The notes under the pieces: generated by a model
What the model was told of the DNA's origin: nothing
The model's input: only the letters and a program-made list of their open reading frames with translations
The model's database searches: none
Shown here: positions 37,070-48,522 of the stretch, one piece after another
How positions within the stretch are numbered: position 1 is the stretch's first letter
How the letters are laid out: each line of letters begins with the position of its first letter
Made by a program: the position numbers and the translations under genes
Source of the DNA: Ewingella americana
Lineage (GTDB): Bacteria > Pseudomonadota > Gammaproteobacteria > Enterobacterales > Enterobacteriaceae
Direction: 5' to 3'
Length of the DNA: 64,000 bases
Assembly (NCBI RefSeq): GCF_006438725.1
Contig: NZ_RCZD01000004.1
Location: forward strand, 186,001 to 250,000

Positions 37070-38104
37070 ATGAGTTCAGTAAGCTATGAAAATTATCTGC
37101 AAGCGAAACAATCCCACCCTGAAAAATATGCACGTGATCTGGCTGAGGTCTTCAACATCACTGAAGCTGAGCTGACCCATTTACGGGTTTCCCATGACAC
37201 TCGTCGTCTGGATGTGGATGCTCGCACCTTGCTGACGGCGCTGGAAAACGTGGGAGGCGTAAAGTCCATAACACGCAATGCCTATGCGGTGCATGAACAA
37301 CAGGGGCGTTATGAAAACCAGCACCTGAACGGCCATGCGGGGCTTATCCTTAACCCCAGGGCGCTGGACCTTCGGTTATTCTTGCAGCACTGGCTGCATA
37401 TTTTCTGCATGACCGAAAACCATCCGAATGGCGATCGTCATAGTATTCAGTTCTTCGATGCTGCAGGCAATGCGGTGCACAAAGTCTATGCTACCGATGA
37501 AACCGATCTGGCGGCATGGCAAACGCTGGTTGATCAATATCGCAGTGAAACTAACCCCCCGTTGGATATTACTCCGACGCAAACAACATCAGAGACTGCC
37601 CGGTCAGAGATAACTGACATCGATGCCGAATGGCGTGCGATGACTGATGTCCATCAGTTCTTCCCGTTGCTACGACGCCACAATCTCAGCCGTCAGCAGG
37701 CATTTCGCGCCGTCGGCAATGATCTGGCGTATCGCGTGGATAACGCTTCGCTGGCACAAATTTTGGCCGCGGCAAACGTTCAGCATAATGAAATCATGAT
37801 TTTTGTTGGTAATCCGGGCTGTGTGCAAATTTTCACCGGTAAAATCGAAAACCTCCGACCACAGGGAGAATGGATCAATATCTTTAATTCTCGTTTTACT
37901 CTGCACCTGATCGAGAGCGCGATTGCAGAAAGTTGGGTCACGCGTAAACCGACTAAAGACGGGTTCGTTACCAGCCTGGAATTGTTCGCCTCTGATGGTA
38001 CGCAAATAGCCCAGCTCTTTGGCCAACGTACTGAAGGTCAGCCAGAACAACGCCTGTGGCGTGAGCAAATTTCTGCTCTGCGTAACGAGGAAATTGCCGC
38101 ATGA
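37070..38104 (+). CDS. hmuS: Haem-degrading/haem-handling protein HmuS
   Basis: A 344-residue cytoplasmic protein of the HemS/HmuS/ChuS family, made of two homologous halves (about 1-170 and 185-344) that bind haem after import; family members degrade haem or deliver it. The N-terminal [22 protein letters not shown] helix region and the repeated pattern of [13 protein letters not shown]-like strands (here [16 protein letters not shown]) support the call. SD GAGGA precedes the ATG. First intact gene of the cluster; its stop overlaps the hmuT start (ATGA). Confidence 0.94.
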   Translation: MSSVSYENYLQAKQSHPEKYARDLAEVFNITEAELTHLRVSHDTRRLDVDARTLLTALENVGGVKSITRNAYAVHEQQGRYENQHLNGHAGLILNPRALDLRLFLQHWLHIFCMTENHPNGDRHSIQFFDAAGNAVHKVYATDETDLAAWQTLVDQYRSETNPPLDITPTQTTSETARSEITDIDAEWRAMTDVHQFFPLLRRHNLSRQQAFRAVGNDLAYRVDNASLAQILAAANVQHNEIMIFVGNPGCVQIFTGKIENLRPQGEWINIFNSRFTLHLIESAIAESWVTRKPTKDGFVTSLELFASDGTQIAQLFGQRTEGQPEQRLWREQISALRNEEIAA

Positions 38105-38931
38105 ATCATCGCATAAATGCAGTGTTGTTCGTGCTGGTTGGTTATTTGACACCGCTGTCGCACGCAGCAGAACGTGTTATCAGTATTGGCGGCGATGTGA
38201 CTGAAATCGTCTATGCGCTGGGTTCCGGTGATGAGGTGGTGGCCCGTGACAGTACCAGCACACATCCTGAGAAGGTCGAAAAATTGCCGGACGTAGGCTA
38301 TATGCGCCAGCTGAATGCCGAAGGTATTTTGGCCATGAAACCGACGTTGGTACTGACCAGCGAACTGGCCGAACCTTCGCTGATTTTGCAGCAAGTGGCA
38401 CAAAACGGGGTAAAAGTGGTGCGAGTACCGGGCAATGCTTCGCTCGATACCGTGCCGCTAAAGATTGAAGTGATCGCAGACGCCCTCAACCGGCAGCAAG
38501 AAGGCGAAAAACTGATTGCCACCTATCGTCAACAACTGGCGGCCGTGAAAAAGGGACTTTTACCGGTCAAAGTCTTGTTTGTGATGAATCACGGCGGCAC
38601 TACTGCACTGGCCGCAGGGCAGAACACGGCGGCGGACGCGATGATAACGGCAGCAGGCGCGCAAAATGCCATGCAAGGATTCACGCGCTACCGGCCGTTA
38701 TCGCAGGAAGGTATTATCGCCAGCGCACCGGATTTATTGTTAATAACCACTGATGGTGTTCGCACGCTGGGCGGATTGGATCAGGTATGGAAACTGCCGG
38801 GGTTGGCCCTGACTCCCGCGGGTAGAAATCATCGTGTACTGGTACTTGATGACATGTCTTTATTAGGCTTTGGCCTTGAGACACCCACCGTGCTGGCCAC
38901 TCTGCGCCAGGCTGCGGAACAGGTTAAATAA
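38101..38931 (+). CDS. hmuT: Haem ABC transporter, periplasmic binding protein HmuT
   Basis: A 276-residue class III periplasmic binding protein. A signal peptide (about 1-22, ending HAA) leads into a TroA/FecB-type fold: the first lobe with [15 protein letters not shown], the long connecting helix, and the second lobe ending [16 protein letters not shown]. It hands haem to HmuUV. Its start overlaps hmuS by four bases and its stop overlaps hmuU by one base, showing a translationally coupled operon. Confidence 0.95.
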   Translation: MNHRINAVLFVLVGYLTPLSHAAERVISIGGDVTEIVYALGSGDEVVARDSTSTHPEKVEKLPDVGYMRQLNAEGILAMKPTLVLTSELAEPSLILQQVAQNGVKVVRVPGNASLDTVPLKIEVIADALNRQQEGEKLIATYRQQLAAVKKGLLPVKVLFVMNHGGTTALAAGQNTAADAMITAAGAQNAMQGFTRYRPLSQEGIIASAPDLLLITTDGVRTLGGLDQVWKLPGLALTPAGRNHRVLVLDDMSLLGFGLETPTVLATLRQAAEQVK

Positions 38932-39953
38932 TGCGCTCGCTGGCCACCTTCGCGCCCAGGCGGTTGCATGCACCGGTTAGCGTACTTATCGGGCTGACGG
39001 TCATATTGTTAGTTCTGGCGATCATTGCCGTTAATTCTGGGGCCATGTCGCTACCTTTTCGCACGCTGATAAGTCGCCCGCTTGATGACGGCATGTGGCA
39101 AATCTGGCTGACTATTCGCCTGCCGCGGGTACTGCTCGCCATCGTAGTAGGCTGTGCCCTCGCCTGTTCAGGTGCGGTCATGCAGGGACTGTTTCGCAAC
39201 CCGCTGGCTGACCCAGGCCTGCTCGGAATTAGCAGCGGAGCCGCGCTATTTGTCGCACTGATGATTGTCATGCCACTTTCGCTCCCGCCGTGGCTCGCCC
39301 TTTATGGGCATATGTTTGCAGCTTTTGCCGGTAGCCTGGTCATTTCCCTGATCGTATTCACCTTGAGCCGCTTTGGTCACGGCAATTTATCTCGCCTGTT
39401 ACTGGCAGGGATTGCCATTAATGCGCTTTGTGGCGCAGCGGTCGGGGTACTGAGTTACGTCAGCGACGATCAGCAGTTACGCCAGTTTTCATTATGGAGC
39501 ATGGGAAGTTTAGGGCAGGCACAGTGGTCAACACTGCTAGTGGCGACAACATTGATTTTACCCGCCAGCGTTGCAACATTCCTCTTATCCCGCCGCCTGA
39601 ACCTGTTACAGCTGGGTGATGAAGACGCCCACTATCTCGGCGTTAATGTCCGCCGGACTCAGCTGCAATTATTGCTGCTGAGCGCGCTGCTGGTAGGCGT
39701 GGCGGTAGCCGTGACGGGTGTTATCGGATTTATCGGGCTGGTTATTCCGCATCTGCTGCGTATGCGCGTCGGGGCAGATCACCGCTGGTTACTGCCCGGT
39801 TCAGCATTGGGGGGTGCTGGTTTATTGCTTCTGGCCGATACGCTTTCAAGAACGCTGGTGGCACCCGCCGAAATGCCGGTTGGGCTGCTGACCAGCCTGC
39901 TGGGTGGGCCTTATTTTCTATGGTTGATTTTACGTCCGGGAACCCGCCGATGA
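38931..39953 (+). CDS. hmuU: Haem ABC transporter permease HmuU
   Basis: A 340-residue FecCD-family permease with about ten membrane spans. The conserved [37 protein letters not shown] block (residues about 60-96) and the C-terminal [15 protein letters not shown] segment that contacts the ATPase are intact. The start overlaps hmuT (TAATG) and the end overlaps hmuV (ATGA). A homodimer forms the inner-membrane haem channel. Confidence 0.96.
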   Translation: MRSLATFAPRRLHAPVSVLIGLTVILLVLAIIAVNSGAMSLPFRTLISRPLDDGMWQIWLTIRLPRVLLAIVVGCALACSGAVMQGLFRNPLADPGLLGISSGAALFVALMIVMPLSLPPWLALYGHMFAAFAGSLVISLIVFTLSRFGHGNLSRLLLAGIAINALCGAAVGVLSYVSDDQQLRQFSLWSMGSLGQAQWSTLLVATTLILPASVATFLLSRRLNLLQLGDEDAHYLGVNVRRTQLQLLLLSALLVGVAVAVTGVIGFIGLVIPHLLRMRVGADHRWLLPGSALGGAGLLLLADTLSRTLVAPAEMPVGLLTSLLGGPYFLWLILRPGTRR

Positions 39954-40738
39954 CCCCCTCTTGTTCCGCATTGCTGGCGGAAGGCCTACAGTTTTCTGTC
40001 GGCCATCGCCGTCTGATTGACGATGTTTCCCTCAAACTAAACAGCGGCGAAGTGGTCGCGCTAATTGGCCCGAACGGCGCAGGAAAATCCACTCTGCTAC
40101 GCCTGCTAACAGGTTATTTGCAACCCGATCAGGGACGATGTGAATTACTGGGGAAGGCGCTCAGTGACTGGCCACCGCAGGAGTTGGCCCGCACCCGCGC
40201 AGTGATGAGACAAAGCAGCGAGCTGGCTTTCGGTTTCAGTGTGCGCCAGATCATTACCCTTGGCCGCGCACCCCATGGTAAAACGTATAACGCCGAGGCG
40301 CTGCAACAGGTAATGGCACAAACCGACTGCCTCACTCTGGCCGACCGCGACTATCGCCAACTTTCTGGCGGTGAGCAGCAGCGGGTACAACTGGCCCGGG
40401 TGCTGAATCAGCTGTGGCAGCCGCAACCGTCGCCGCGTTGGCTGTTCCTTGATGAGCCCACGTCTGCGCTGGATCTCTATCATCAGCAGCATACGCTGCG
40501 CCTGCTTCGACATCTTACTCGTGAAAGTCCGCTGTCAGTCTGTTGTGTACTGCATGACCTAAATCTGGCCGCACTGTATGCCGACAAGATTGTGCTGCTG
40601 CATGAAGGAAAAGTGGTGGCGTCCGGCAACCCGGATAACGTGCTGACAGCGGAGATTTTGGCGCGTTGGTATCAGGCCGACTTAGGTGTAAACCGACACC
40701 CCGAACATGCCGTGCCGCAGGTGTTCCTGCGGCAGTAG
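39950..40738 (+). CDS. hmuV: Haem ABC transporter ATPase HmuV
   Basis: A 262-residue ABC ATPase. Walker [10 protein letters not shown] (near 43-51), signature [14 protein letters not shown], Walker [13 protein letters not shown] and the H-loop [13 protein letters not shown] are complete. I chose the ATG at 39950, which overlaps the hmuU stop codon as ATGA; an upstream ATG at 39920 lies further inside hmuU. The stop codon is only 10 bp from that of convergent selO; a GCCGCAGG/CCTGCGGC hairpin near the end of the gene has no T tract. Confidence 0.95.
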   Translation: MTPSCSALLAEGLQFSVGHRRLIDDVSLKLNSGEVVALIGPNGAGKSTLLRLLTGYLQPDQGRCELLGKALSDWPPQELARTRAVMRQSSELAFGFSVRQIITLGRAPHGKTYNAEALQQVMAQTDCLTLADRDYRQLSGGEQQRVQLARVLNQLWQPQPSPRWLFLDEPTSALDLYHQQHTLRLLRHLTRESPLSVCCVLHDLNLAALYADKIVLLHEGKVVASGNPDNVLTAEILARWYQADLGVNRHPEHAVPQVFLRQ

Positions 40739-40748
40739 TGGTGCAGTG

Positions 40749-42203
40749 TCAGCTTGAGCAGGACACTTCCAGATGTTTACCCCAATCAGGTGGTAGCGCA
40801 GCCATGGCATCATATTGAGGCGCGTCACTGTAGGGATCACGTAACGCCTGATGTAACTGGGTGAGTACGCTGATGTCATCTTGCTCTGCGCGTTCAATGG
40901 CCTGCTGAGCAAGATAGTTGCGCAAAATAATGCGCGGGTTGGAAAGCTTCATCGCTTGTTGTCGGGTGACATCATCCTGACCGTCATGCTGCAAACGCTG
41001 GCGATATTGCTGATACCAGTGGTCAAAGGCAGCACGATCTATGAATTCGTCCCGCAGAGGCGAAGCCGGATTCTGTTGTTCAACCTCACTAAGCAGACGG
41101 AAGGTACGGGTGTGATCACGGCCTTCTTTAGCCATCAAGCTCAGCAAGCCGGTCAGCAAATCATTATCCTGTTTATCTTCGGTGAAGAAGCCAAGTTTAC
41201 CGCGCATCAGTTTGCCATACGCCGCCATCAGCGCCGGTTCGTAAGCATCAACCGCAGCCTGCAACTGCTCCGCCCCCACCAGACCGGAGAGTGTCTGTAC
41301 CAAACGATGCAGGTTCCAGTAGGCAACGGCCGGCTGGTTTTCAAAGCTGTAACGCCCTTGGTGATCAGAATGATTACAAATATAGCCGGGTTGGTAGTCG
41401 TCGAGAAAACCGTAAGGGCCGAAGTCGATAGTCAGGCCGAGGATCGACATATTATCGGTATTCATCACGCCGTGCGCAAAACCGACACTTTGCCACTGGG
41501 CGATCAGGCGGGCGGTTCGTTCAACGACATCCTGCAGCCACAGGGCATAGCGTCGGGCAGGAGAGGTTTCACTTTCCAATAAATGTGGCCAGTGATGGGC
41601 AATAACGTAATCAGCCAGCTGTTTTACCTGCTCCGGCTGCTTACGGTAAAAAAAATGCTCGAAGTGGCCAAAACGGATATGACTTTCTGCCACCCGCATC
41701 AGCATTGCGCCGCGCTCAGGCTGTTCGCGAAATACCGGCTCATCGCTGGTGACAATAGTCAGTGCGCGGGTGGTGGGTATTGATAAATGATGCAGCGCTT
41801 CTGACGCGAGGAATTCACGCACTACAGAACGCAGCACTGCACGGCCATCGCCCATACGCGAATAAGGTGTGAGCCCGGCCCCTTTAAGATGCCAGTCATA
41901 ACGTTGACCGTTAGGCAGCACTTGCTCACCGAGTAAAATCCCTCGCCCATCCCCCAGTTGCCCGGCCCAGACACCAAATTGGTGGCCGCTGTAGACCTGC
42001 GCAAGAGGTTGCATTCCGGGGAAAAAGGCTTCGCCGCACCAGTATTCACGGTATGCGGCATCAAACAGGCTCGCATCCAGGCCCAGCTCCTGCGCCAACG
42101 GCTCGCTGTGGTAAAGCAGCTTCGCGCCTTTGAGTGGAGTGGGCTTGAGCGCGGTGTAGAAACCACCGAGCTGGTCGGCGTAGTGATGTTCAAATTGTGG
42201 CAT
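40749..42203 (-). CDS. selO: Protein adenylyltransferase SelO (YdiU)
   Basis: A 484-residue pseudokinase-fold AMPylase of the SelO family, which transfers AMP to Ser/Thr/Tyr of redox proteins. The text [20 protein letters not shown] (near 66-86) and the metal-binding [19 protein letters not shown] (near 245-265) are diagnostic. The C-terminal CSS, where eukaryotic homologues carry selenocysteine (Sec-Ser-Ser), has the normal bacterial Cys. SD GGGGG precedes ATG. Next to ydiV as in E. coli. Confidence 0.95.
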   Translation of the reverse strand: MPQFEHHYADQLGGFYTALKPTPLKGAKLLYHSEPLAQELGLDASLFDAAYREYWCGEAFFPGMQPLAQVYSGHQFGVWAGQLGDGRGILLGEQVLPNGQRYDWHLKGAGLTPYSRMGDGRAVLRSVVREFLASEALHHLSIPTTRALTIVTSDEPVFREQPERGAMLMRVAESHIRFGHFEHFFYRKQPEQVKQLADYVIAHHWPHLLESETSPARRYALWLQDVVERTARLIAQWQSVGFAHGVMNTDNMSILGLTIDFGPYGFLDDYQPGYICNHSDHQGRYSFENQPAVAYWNLHRLVQTLSGLVGAEQLQAAVDAYEPALMAAYGKLMRGKLGFFTEDKQDNDLLTGLLSLMAKEGRDHTRTFRLLSEVEQQNPASPLRDEFIDRAAFDHWYQQYRQRLQHDGQDDVTRQQAMKLSNPRIILRNYLAQQAIERAEQDDISVLTQLHQALRDPYSDAPQYDAMAALPPDWGKHLEVSCSS

Positions 42204-42360
42204 AAATCCCCCTTTCTTTCAGTGTAGAACCGCAGGGCATGGATTAACACGGAGGAAAAACAGGGAGATTATCGTCGGGGGCTTAATCTCCCATGAAAAC
42301 TGCACAGCCAGAGCATTTTCCCTGGAACCCTGTGGGCTGAACCAGCGTATGACGGGGAAC

Positions 42361-43089
42361 TCAGTGATATTGGGGAGGCCTGCGTAGCAAAGCATCCAGT
42401 TGGGACGGTTCAACACCCGGCCATAGCTGCCCTTTCATGCCCTGCACTTCACTCTTATTCAGGGCATCGAAATGTTCTGTATTGTCCAGACCATCAATCA
42501 CGATATTGTGGCAGAATCGGTTAATGTTTCTTATCAATGACGGCAGCACAATAGTGAAATTTTCTCCCTGATAAAGTTCCCAGAAAAGGCCACGGTCAAG
42601 CTTCACCCCGCTGAAAATATGATCAAATACCGGTACCATATTAACATTGCCGGAGCCAAAACCGTCTAGCCATAGAGTGAAATGACTTTTCAAGGCCATT
42701 AATTGGGAGTTACGCTTTCCTTGCGAAAGTTGCGGAAAGGATTCACTGAGACTGAGATGAATAAAAGAACAAGCTTTGAGCTCATCACGTATGTCGATAT
42801 TTTCAATAATAATCTTGGCGAGTTTTTCCTCGATAGAAATATTGAGGATGACTTGGTTTGCCTCAAACCAAACGGCATGCTCCTGAGCCCAGGCCGATTG
42901 TTCGGCTAGAAAGTGGGATAATTGCTGAGTGTCTAATAAATTCAAAACCAGCTCTGTCGGCATAATTAGTTTGCTGTCAATGCTTGCAAAGCGGCATATT
43001 AATTCAACCGCTAATAATTTCCCTTTACCGGAATATATAGGTTGGCAAAGGTAGTTGCTGTTAAAAGCCGTATCGAATTGTATTTTCAT
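42361..43089 (-). CDS. rflP: Degenerate EAL-domain anti-FlhDC factor RflP (YdiV)
   Basis: A 242-residue protein with the fold length of an EAL domain but without the catalytic motif: the EAL position reads ELI (VELICRF) and other metal-binding acidic residues are missing, so it should not cleave c-di-GMP. It resembles E. coli YdiV/RflP along its whole length (for example EGxxN-like QGKRNSQLMAL, GSGNVNMVPVFDHIFSGVKLD split here by position 145-190, and KGQLWPGVEPSQLDALL at the end), and sits beside ydiU as in E. coli. RflP binds FlhD4C2 and targets it to ClpXP, lowering motility. Start: ATG 43089, matching the family N-terminus. Confidence 0.85.
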   Translation of the reverse strand: MKIQFDTAFNSNYLCQPIYSGKGKLLAVELICRFASIDSKLIMPTELVLNLLDTQQLSHFLAEQSAWAQEHAVWFEANQVILNISIEEKLAKIIIENIDIRDELKACSFIHLSLSESFPQLSQGKRNSQLMALKSHFTLWLDGFGSGNVNMVPVFDHIFSGVKLDRGLFWELYQGENFTIVLPSLIRNINRFCHNIVIDGLDNTEHFDALNKSEVQGMKGQLWPGVEPSQLDALLRRPPQYH

Positions 43090-43460
43090 TTTTTTCCAAA
43101 ACATCAACGGCGCTACGCAATGATTAATAACTCTGATGTGTATCAATAAAAATTAGGACGGTAACCGGGTGCCGAGGCATACCCAATGCAATCCTGTTAC
43201 TGATACCAAAAAAGTGCCTATCTGGGGTTAAGCATGCTGCACAGATTTCCTAAAAAGAAGCGAAATCAATATTTTCAGAATACCTCCCCCTCCTTTGTTG
43301 CTCTCTCTTTTCAGGGGCATAAAAGGGGAAATCGGGTGTTATCTTTCAATCTTATCGTTAGCCGCACCTTCGTGCAACTGAGTAAATTCTTGCGCGTTTC
43401 ATGAAAAAAAACACGCTGCAAATGTCGTTCACAACAGCAGTTGCTGGAACTCGATTTTTC
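43090..43460. other. Intergenic region rflP/lplA
   Basis: A 371-bp gap. I see no gene, no clear hairpin with a T tract and no recognisable operator. It must hold the rflP promoter and the 3' end of the lplA transcript. Confidence 0.5.
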
Positions 43461-44474
43461 TTATTGCACGCAACTGACCAGCCAATCTCGTAACTCACTG
43501 AGTTCAGCGCGCTGCTGCGGATACTGCGCAATTATATTCAGGCATACCGTCGCTATTTCAGAAGGCCGATATAACGTATCCACCAGTTGTGCTGCCAGCG
43601 CATTCAATGGCGAAGGGTTGAGACTGTCGGTAAAAAGCTGCGTGCGACTGATCCGGCCTTTTAAAATATCAAAGTGAATATCCACGCCGCCCCAGACAAA
43701 ACGCTCATTCAGTAAATGGCTGAATGCTGGCGCTTTACCGAAATTCCACTCCCAACTGCTTTGTTTGGTGAATTGTTCAGCAAAACCAGGTAAATCGGGG
43801 AATACGTCAGGGGAGATGATTTCTGGCTCAACCCGTAAGCCATACCAATCAAAGAAGGATGTGATGATCGCATCGCATATTTGTGGATGATCAATACCAG
43901 GAATGAGTTCACCGAGATTAGCTACGCGCGAACGCACAGAGGTGATGCCCTTGGCTTGTAATTTTTTCGGATCAGGATTTAGATAGTCTGCCAGCCGGCT
44001 GAGGTCAGCATTGAGCAATAAAGTACCGTGATGGAAGCCACGATCCTGCGTTTCTTTATAGGCAGAACCGGAAATTTTACGTTCGCCATCGACAGTATTC
44101 GCCACCAAATCATTACGCCCCGAGGCACTGGCGTTGATACCCAACGATGTCAGCGCATTAAGAATAATGGCCGTTGAGACGCTTTTATCATATTCCGGCT
44201 TGCCCGCCATAAAGGTAAAGCAGGTATTACCCAAATCATGAAATACCGCCCCGCCGCCGCTGCTGCGTCTGGCAAGGCGGATACCATCCTGCTCCATGCG
44301 ACGGGTATTGCACTCTTTCCACGGGTTCTGCGCTTGCCCAATAACCACGGTTTCAGCATTGCGCCACAGGAATAATACGCGCTGGGTGGTCATCTGGCGG
44401 AAGATACACTCTTCCACCGCAAGGTTAAACCAGGGGTCGAAGGAGTCGGAAAGCAGTAATCTGAGAGGTTTCAT
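43461..44474 (-). CDS. lplA: Lipoate-protein ligase A
   Basis: A 337-residue ligase that activates scavenged lipoate with ATP and attaches it to the lipoyl domains of 2-oxoacid dehydrogenases and GcvH. Motifs [20 protein letters not shown] (near 70-89) and KISGSAYKE with its catalytic Lys (near 133) are complete, as is the small C-terminal domain. Length matches E. coli LplA, where the gene lies elsewhere on the chromosome. I chose the ATG at 44474; a GTG immediately before it is the alternative. Confidence 0.96.
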   Translation of the reverse strand: MKPLRLLLSDSFDPWFNLAVEECIFRQMTTQRVLFLWRNAETVVIGQAQNPWKECNTRRMEQDGIRLARRSSGGGAVFHDLGNTCFTFMAGKPEYDKSVSTAIILNALTSLGINASASGRNDLVANTVDGERKISGSAYKETQDRGFHHGTLLLNADLSRLADYLNPDPKKLQAKGITSVRSRVANLGELIPGIDHPQICDAIITSFFDWYGLRVEPEIISPDVFPDLPGFAEQFTKQSSWEWNFGKAPAFSHLLNERFVWGGVDIHFDILKGRISRTQLFTDSLNPSPLNALAAQLVDTLYRPSEIATVCLNIIAQYPQQRAELSELRDWLVSCVQ

Positions 44475-44561
44475 CACGTTTCATCCTGAAAGAGGTCTGA
44501 CGTGATGATAGCAGGTTAAAAGCGAGCTAAATACGCGGAGGCAATGGGGAATTATGCCAGG

Positions 44562-45041
44562 CTAAATTCTACGTGCCTGCCAATAAACTTTGCGCCAATA
44601 GACGTTATCGAGCGAGGAACGCGTGACGCCCTGACTGGTGGAAGCATGGATAAACTGATCGCCGGTGTCGTAAATGCCCACGTGCAGGCCGTTTTCACCG
44701 CTGCCGGTTTTGAAAAAGACCAGATCGCCCGGAAGCAGTTCGTCGCGGGATACTTTATTGCCAATTTTGGTTTGAGCGGCGGTGGTGCGTGGCAAGATGA
44801 CGCCAAAACGGTCACGGTAAGTGCGAAATACAAAACCGGAGCAATCAACGCCGCTTGGCTGTAAACCGCCATAGCGATATGGCGCACCATGCCACTGACT
44901 GAGTTGATCATTTAATTGTGCAACGACGGCGATGGAATCGGAGAATTTACCACTCGGCGGCGGTGCATGGCTGCTACACCCATTGAGTACCAGCGCGGCG
45001 GCTATCAGCAGGGAATATAGTGTTCCGGTCTTCCAACGCAT
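44562..45041 (-). CDS. nlpC: NlpC lipoprotein, NlpC/P60 cysteine peptidase
   Basis: A 159-residue lipoprotein. The signal peptide ends in the lipobox LNGC with the lipidated Cys at residue 22. The NlpC/P60 domain follows, with the catalytic Cys in VDCSGFVFRTY (near 69), His in LHVGIYD (near 120) and a third His in FIHASTSQG (near 131). It is likely to act on cell-wall peptides from the outer membrane. In E. coli it is next to btuD; here the whole arn operon lies in between. Confidence 0.95.
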   Translation of the reverse strand: MRWKTGTLYSLLIAAALVLNGCSSHAPPPSGKFSDSIAVVAQLNDQLSQWHGAPYRYGGLQPSGVDCSGFVFRTYRDRFGVILPRTTAAQTKIGNKVSRDELLPGDLVFFKTGSGENGLHVGIYDTGDQFIHASTSQGVTRSSLDNVYWRKVYWQARRI

Positions 45042-45207
45042 GGCGGCCTTTCCTTCTGGATGACGGTCATAGTGAAAGGATCAAGCCAAAATCGGCTAAG
45101 ACACGCCACTATGCTCTAAGATCTGGTTATTAGAGGATAAAAAGAATCTAACGCTATTTTATCCGTCATCCAATCGAAAAACGCAAATTTGTTGGAATTT
45201 ATCGCTT

Positions 45208-45615
45208 TTAGTGAGCCTCCTGGCTCGGTTTACTGTGGATTAGCCAGACGCCAAACAGCACCAGTAATCCTCCACAGGTTTTCAGCAGATGGATATCTTC
45301 ATTGAACCAGGGGAGCGAAACCGCGGCCAGATAGACCAGAGCATAGCTGAGACTCAGCAGCGTATACGCCCGATGCAACGGCAATATGCGCAGCGTGAAG
45401 TACCAGCAAACCATCGACAAGACATAACCGGTGATACCACAAGCTACCGATAATAACGCCGGCAAGTGGTTGAGTATCCAGGGTAATTGAATATCAGACA
45501 GTGAAAATAGCGGGATTTGTACCATTCCCCACTTCATCAGCAGTTGCGCGAGGGTCACCAACAATAAACTGGCACTTCCCCACGCGTAGCCTTTCATTAT
45601 TTCGGTGGTTTTCAT
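45208..45615 (-). CDS. arnF: Undecaprenyl phosphate-L-Ara4N flippase subunit ArnF
   Basis: A 135-residue EamA/SMR-type membrane protein with four predicted spans. With ArnE it is thought to flip undecaprenyl-phosphate-aminoarabinose across the inner membrane. The last gene of arnBCADTEF; its ATG overlaps the arnE stop codon (ATGA), which is why I keep the first ATG although a second one lies six codons on. The central [25 protein letters not shown] stretch (residues about 75-100) fits the family. Confidence 0.9.
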   Translation of the reverse strand: MKTTEIMKGYAWGSASLLLVTLAQLLMKWGMVQIPLFSLSDIQLPWILNHLPALLSVACGITGYVLSMVCWYFTLRILPLHRAYTLLSLSYALVYLAAVSLPWFNEDIHLLKTCGGLLVLFGVWLIHSKPSQEAH

Positions 45616-45944
45616 GCGTTAATACTCATCAGCGCTATCCCCAGCATGATAAAACCGACCCCTATCCAGTGGCGTCGGTCTACCTGTTCTTTGAAAATCC
45701 AGCGCGCGCTGAGGGTGATCAACACAAAGTTAAGGCTGAGCATCGGATACGCTATGCTCAGCGGCAGCTGTTGCAGCACGTGCAGCCACAACAGCATGGC
45801 AAACCCGAGCAGACATATCGCCACCGCCAACCAACGTAGAACCCGTGTGACATTGCCTTTCTCAACTTGCGAGGCTTGCTTTTGACAAAGCTGCCCCGCA
45901 CAGGTCAGCATGCTGACCACTAATACCAACAGATAACCGGTCAT
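45612..45944 (-). CDS. arnE: Undecaprenyl phosphate-L-Ara4N flippase subunit ArnE
   Basis: A 110-residue SMR-type membrane protein with four spans, partner of ArnF. The N-terminal half has [11 protein letters not shown] and the C-terminal half [17 protein letters not shown] and [13 protein letters not shown], typical of the family. It overlaps arnT at its start and arnF at its end by four bases each, indicating coupled translation. Confidence 0.92.
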   Translation of the reverse strand: MTGYLLVLVVSMLTCAGQLCQKQASQVEKGNVTRVLRWLAVAICLLGFAMLLWLHVLQQLPLSIAYPMLSLNFVLITLSARWIFKEQVDRRHWIGVGFIMLGIALMSINA

Positions 45945-47611
45945 GGCAGTTTGTTGTAGAACAACAGGGCTAAGCGATCCATTTCAACAATTTTATCCGG
46001 TACAGGAAGTTTGGAGTTATCAGCATCGATGCTCTCCTGCTTCACAGCAACCGCAACCATACCTTGCTGACGTGCATTTTGTAGCCATACAGGGAAGCGC
46101 TGAGCATCAATATAGCGATGTTGTGCATCAGGATAACTCAGGCCATATTGCACCTCCCCTTTTTCATCGTACATCAAGATATCGCTGCGTTTGAGTGTCC
46201 AGGCGAGCCCGGTTGCTATGCCAACGTTATCAGCCAAAACGTACTTGCTCTCTTTTAACAACGCGATATTGGCATCAATAAATGCCTGCGGCTGTTTGGA
46301 ATCGATCACCTTTTGCGGAATAACCTGACCCACCAACAAAGCCAATACCAGCGGACAGGCGGCCGCCCAATACCAGCGATTACGCAATGAGGTCAGACTG
46401 AGTGCCCCCGCCAGTGCCCAAACCGCGAAGCACAAGATGGCAATGACGACTTTCGGGAACTCTGCGGCGGTGTAAACGGGCTTGATATGCAGCGGTAAGC
46501 GTCCGGAAATGACGACCAGCGCGATCACCGCCAGTACACCAAAGACAATGTTGATAATACCATTGGCCCTGAGGGCTTTAAGACGACCGGACAGTCGTAT
46601 CTGGTCCAGATAATCCGCCATCAGCAAGGCCAGTGGTGCAAAGCACGGAAGGATGTACGTCGGCAATTTCCCTTTAGCGATGCTGAAGAAAATCAACGGC
46701 ATCACCGCCCAACTAAGCAGGAAAAACAGTTCAGGACGCATCACGCGTTTGGTCCATCCACCCGCCACCGCGCCCGGCAGTAATCCCATCCACGGCAATG
46801 CACCAAGGAAGACCACCGGAATGTAGTACCAGAACGGCGCTTTGTGCTGGGCATTCTGTTCAGCGAAGCGCTGAATATGTTCGACCCAAAAGAAGTAATT
46901 CCAGAAGTCCGGCTCGCGGTGCGCAATCGCCAATACCCAGGGCAGGCTCAGCAAAACAGCACTGAGGATGGCCAGCGGCCCCCAACCAAACAGGGTTTTG
47001 AACCTTTTCTCGCGCCAGATAATCGGCAGCACGGCGATCACCGGGACGGCCAGCGCCAGAAAGCCTTTGGTCATAAAGCCCATACCACAAGCCAGGCCGA
47101 GCGCTATCCAGCTCAGTGCTTTATGCCGGGTACTGGTGACCCGCAGACAGTAATAACTGGCGACCATTGCAGCCGTCATCCACAGCGTGATCATCGGATC
47201 AAGAACGCTGTAGGTTCCGATAGTGAAAACCAGCAGGAAAGAAAGATAAATCAGTGCGGCAACACAGGCCGTCTGGCGGTTACGCCACATCAGCATCGCC
47301 AGCCAGAACACCATTATCGTACTAAGCAACGTGCAGAATACTGAACCGAAACGCACGGCAAAGTTAGTGTCACCGAAGATCATCTGGCTGAGGTTATTAA
47401 ACCAGTAGCCCGCCACCGGTTTTTCAAAATAGCGCAGACCCAGCAGATGCGGCACCACCCAGTCACCCCGTTGCAGCATTTCGCGGCTGATTTCCGCATA
47501 GCGGGTTTCATCAGGCTGCCATAGCAGGCGGGTATTCAGTGGGACCAGATAAACCAGGGCAAAGAACAGGAGGAGTACGGTGCTCCACACACCTTTGTAC
47601 GCTTTCAACAT
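45941..47611 (-). CDS. arnT: Lipid A L-Ara4N transferase ArnT
   Basis: A 556-residue GT-C-type glycosyltransferase of the inner membrane that transfers aminoarabinose from undecaprenyl phosphate to lipid A on the periplasmic side. The first periplasmic loop has the catalytic [16 protein letters not shown] (near 33-48), followed by about 12 spans and a soluble C-terminal domain. I chose the ATG at 47611, which overlaps the arnD stop (TGATG); the longer frame lies inside arnD. The reaction reduces the negative charge of lipid A and gives polymyxin resistance. Confidence 0.95.
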   Translation of the reverse strand: MLKAYKGVWSTVLLLFFALVYLVPLNTRLLWQPDETRYAEISREMLQRGDWVVPHLLGLRYFEKPVAGYWFNNLSQMIFGDTNFAVRFGSVFCTLLSTIMVFWLAMLMWRNRQTACVAALIYLSFLLVFTIGTYSVLDPMITLWMTAAMVASYYCLRVTSTRHKALSWIALGLACGMGFMTKGFLALAVPVIAVLPIIWREKRFKTLFGWGPLAILSAVLLSLPWVLAIAHREPDFWNYFFWVEHIQRFAEQNAQHKAPFWYYIPVVFLGALPWMGLLPGAVAGGWTKRVMRPELFFLLSWAVMPLIFFSIAKGKLPTYILPCFAPLALLMADYLDQIRLSGRLKALRANGIINIVFGVLAVIALVVISGRLPLHIKPVYTAAEFPKVVIAILCFAVWALAGALSLTSLRNRWYWAAACPLVLALLVGQVIPQKVIDSKQPQAFIDANIALLKESKYVLADNVGIATGLAWTLKRSDILMYDEKGEVQYGLSYPDAQHRYIDAQRFPVWLQNARQQGMVAVAVKQESIDADNSKLPVPDKIVEMDRLALLFYNKLP

Positions 47612-48510
47612 CAGGAAAAACCTTCTTGCTGGCAACCTAACCACCCTTCCCGTCCGGGGAAGGAGGAACGAACGACACGACCGACCGGTAAACTGGACAG
47701 ATCGTCAGGCAATAGTTCACCCAGTGCACAGAACTGAATGCCCTGTTGAGCTGCGCGGGTCAGTAAATCGTCAAACATGTCGGCCAGCGACATACCTTCT
47801 ACTTCGGCATGAATGGTATAGACCGGCACGCCGTTGTCATGCTCGATGGCCTGCAGGATAAAGTCATTAAACGTCGCCGTGGTCACTTCATTGCCAATGA
47901 CTTCATCGTAGGTCGGCAGGGTCACAGGGATTTGTACCGTGCCTGTTTCGCCGTTTTCCAGCAGCGGTAAGAATGGCCGCTTGCCCCTGCAGTCGCTGTT
48001 GTAGCGAAAACCAAAGGTCTGTTTGACGTCAATCACCCGCTGGTCAGCGCGCCAACCGGCCACCGCAGAGCAATCCACCGCTTTGCCGATGCTGTTTTGC
48101 AGTGCTTCCAGACCGAGACGAATCTGTTTTTCCAGTTCAGGCTTAGACCATTTCGCCACTTTCGCCTGCCAGCCCTGATGATCCCAGGCGTGCAAGCCGA
48201 CCTCATGACCACGCTCAGCCGCCTCTTTCATCAGTGGTGCGAAATCACGATAGATTTTTTTACCCGGCCACGCCGTACCGGCCAGCAGAATATCCAGACC
48301 GTACAGTGACGCCGCGTTAGAGCGCAGCATTTTCCACAGGAAGCGCGGACGCAAAAGGCGCCATAAATGACGCCCCATGTTGTCCGGACCTACGCTGAAG
48401 AAAAAGCTGGCAGTGATGTGATGTTTTTCCAGAACACGCAGTAACTGAGGGACACCCTTTCGGGTGCCGCTCCAGGTGTCGACATCAATTCGTAGACCGA
48501 CTTTTTTCAT
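47611..48510 (-). CDS. arnD: 4-deoxy-4-formamido-L-arabinose-phosphoundecaprenol deformylase ArnD
   Basis: A 299-residue NodB-type polysaccharide deacetylase that removes the formyl group from undecaprenyl-phosphate-Ara4FN, making the flip irreversible. The metal site is visible: [10 protein letters not shown] near the N-terminus and [13 protein letters not shown] (near 130-142). I chose the ATG at 48510 ([12 protein letters not shown]), consistent with the family; a TTG two codons upstream is possible. It starts 12 bp after arnA. Confidence 0.95.
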   Translation of the reverse strand: MKKVGLRIDVDTWSGTRKGVPQLLRVLEKHHITASFFFSVGPDNMGRHLWRLLRPRFLWKMLRSNAASLYGLDILLAGTAWPGKKIYRDFAPLMKEAAERGHEVGLHAWDHQGWQAKVAKWSKPELEKQIRLGLEALQNSIGKAVDCSAVAGWRADQRVIDVKQTFGFRYNSDCRGKRPFLPLLENGETGTVQIPVTLPTYDEVIGNEVTTATFNDFILQAIEHDNGVPVYTIHAEVEGMSLADMFDDLLTRAAQQGIQFCALGELLPDDLSSLPVGRVVRSSFPGREGWLGCQQEGFS

Positions 48511-48522
48511 CCACAAATTCCG

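Noticed and set aside
40709-40736. GCCGCAGG/CCTGCGGC hairpin at the end of hmuV
   Set aside because: It lies inside the coding sequence and has no T tract on either side, so I do not call it a terminator.
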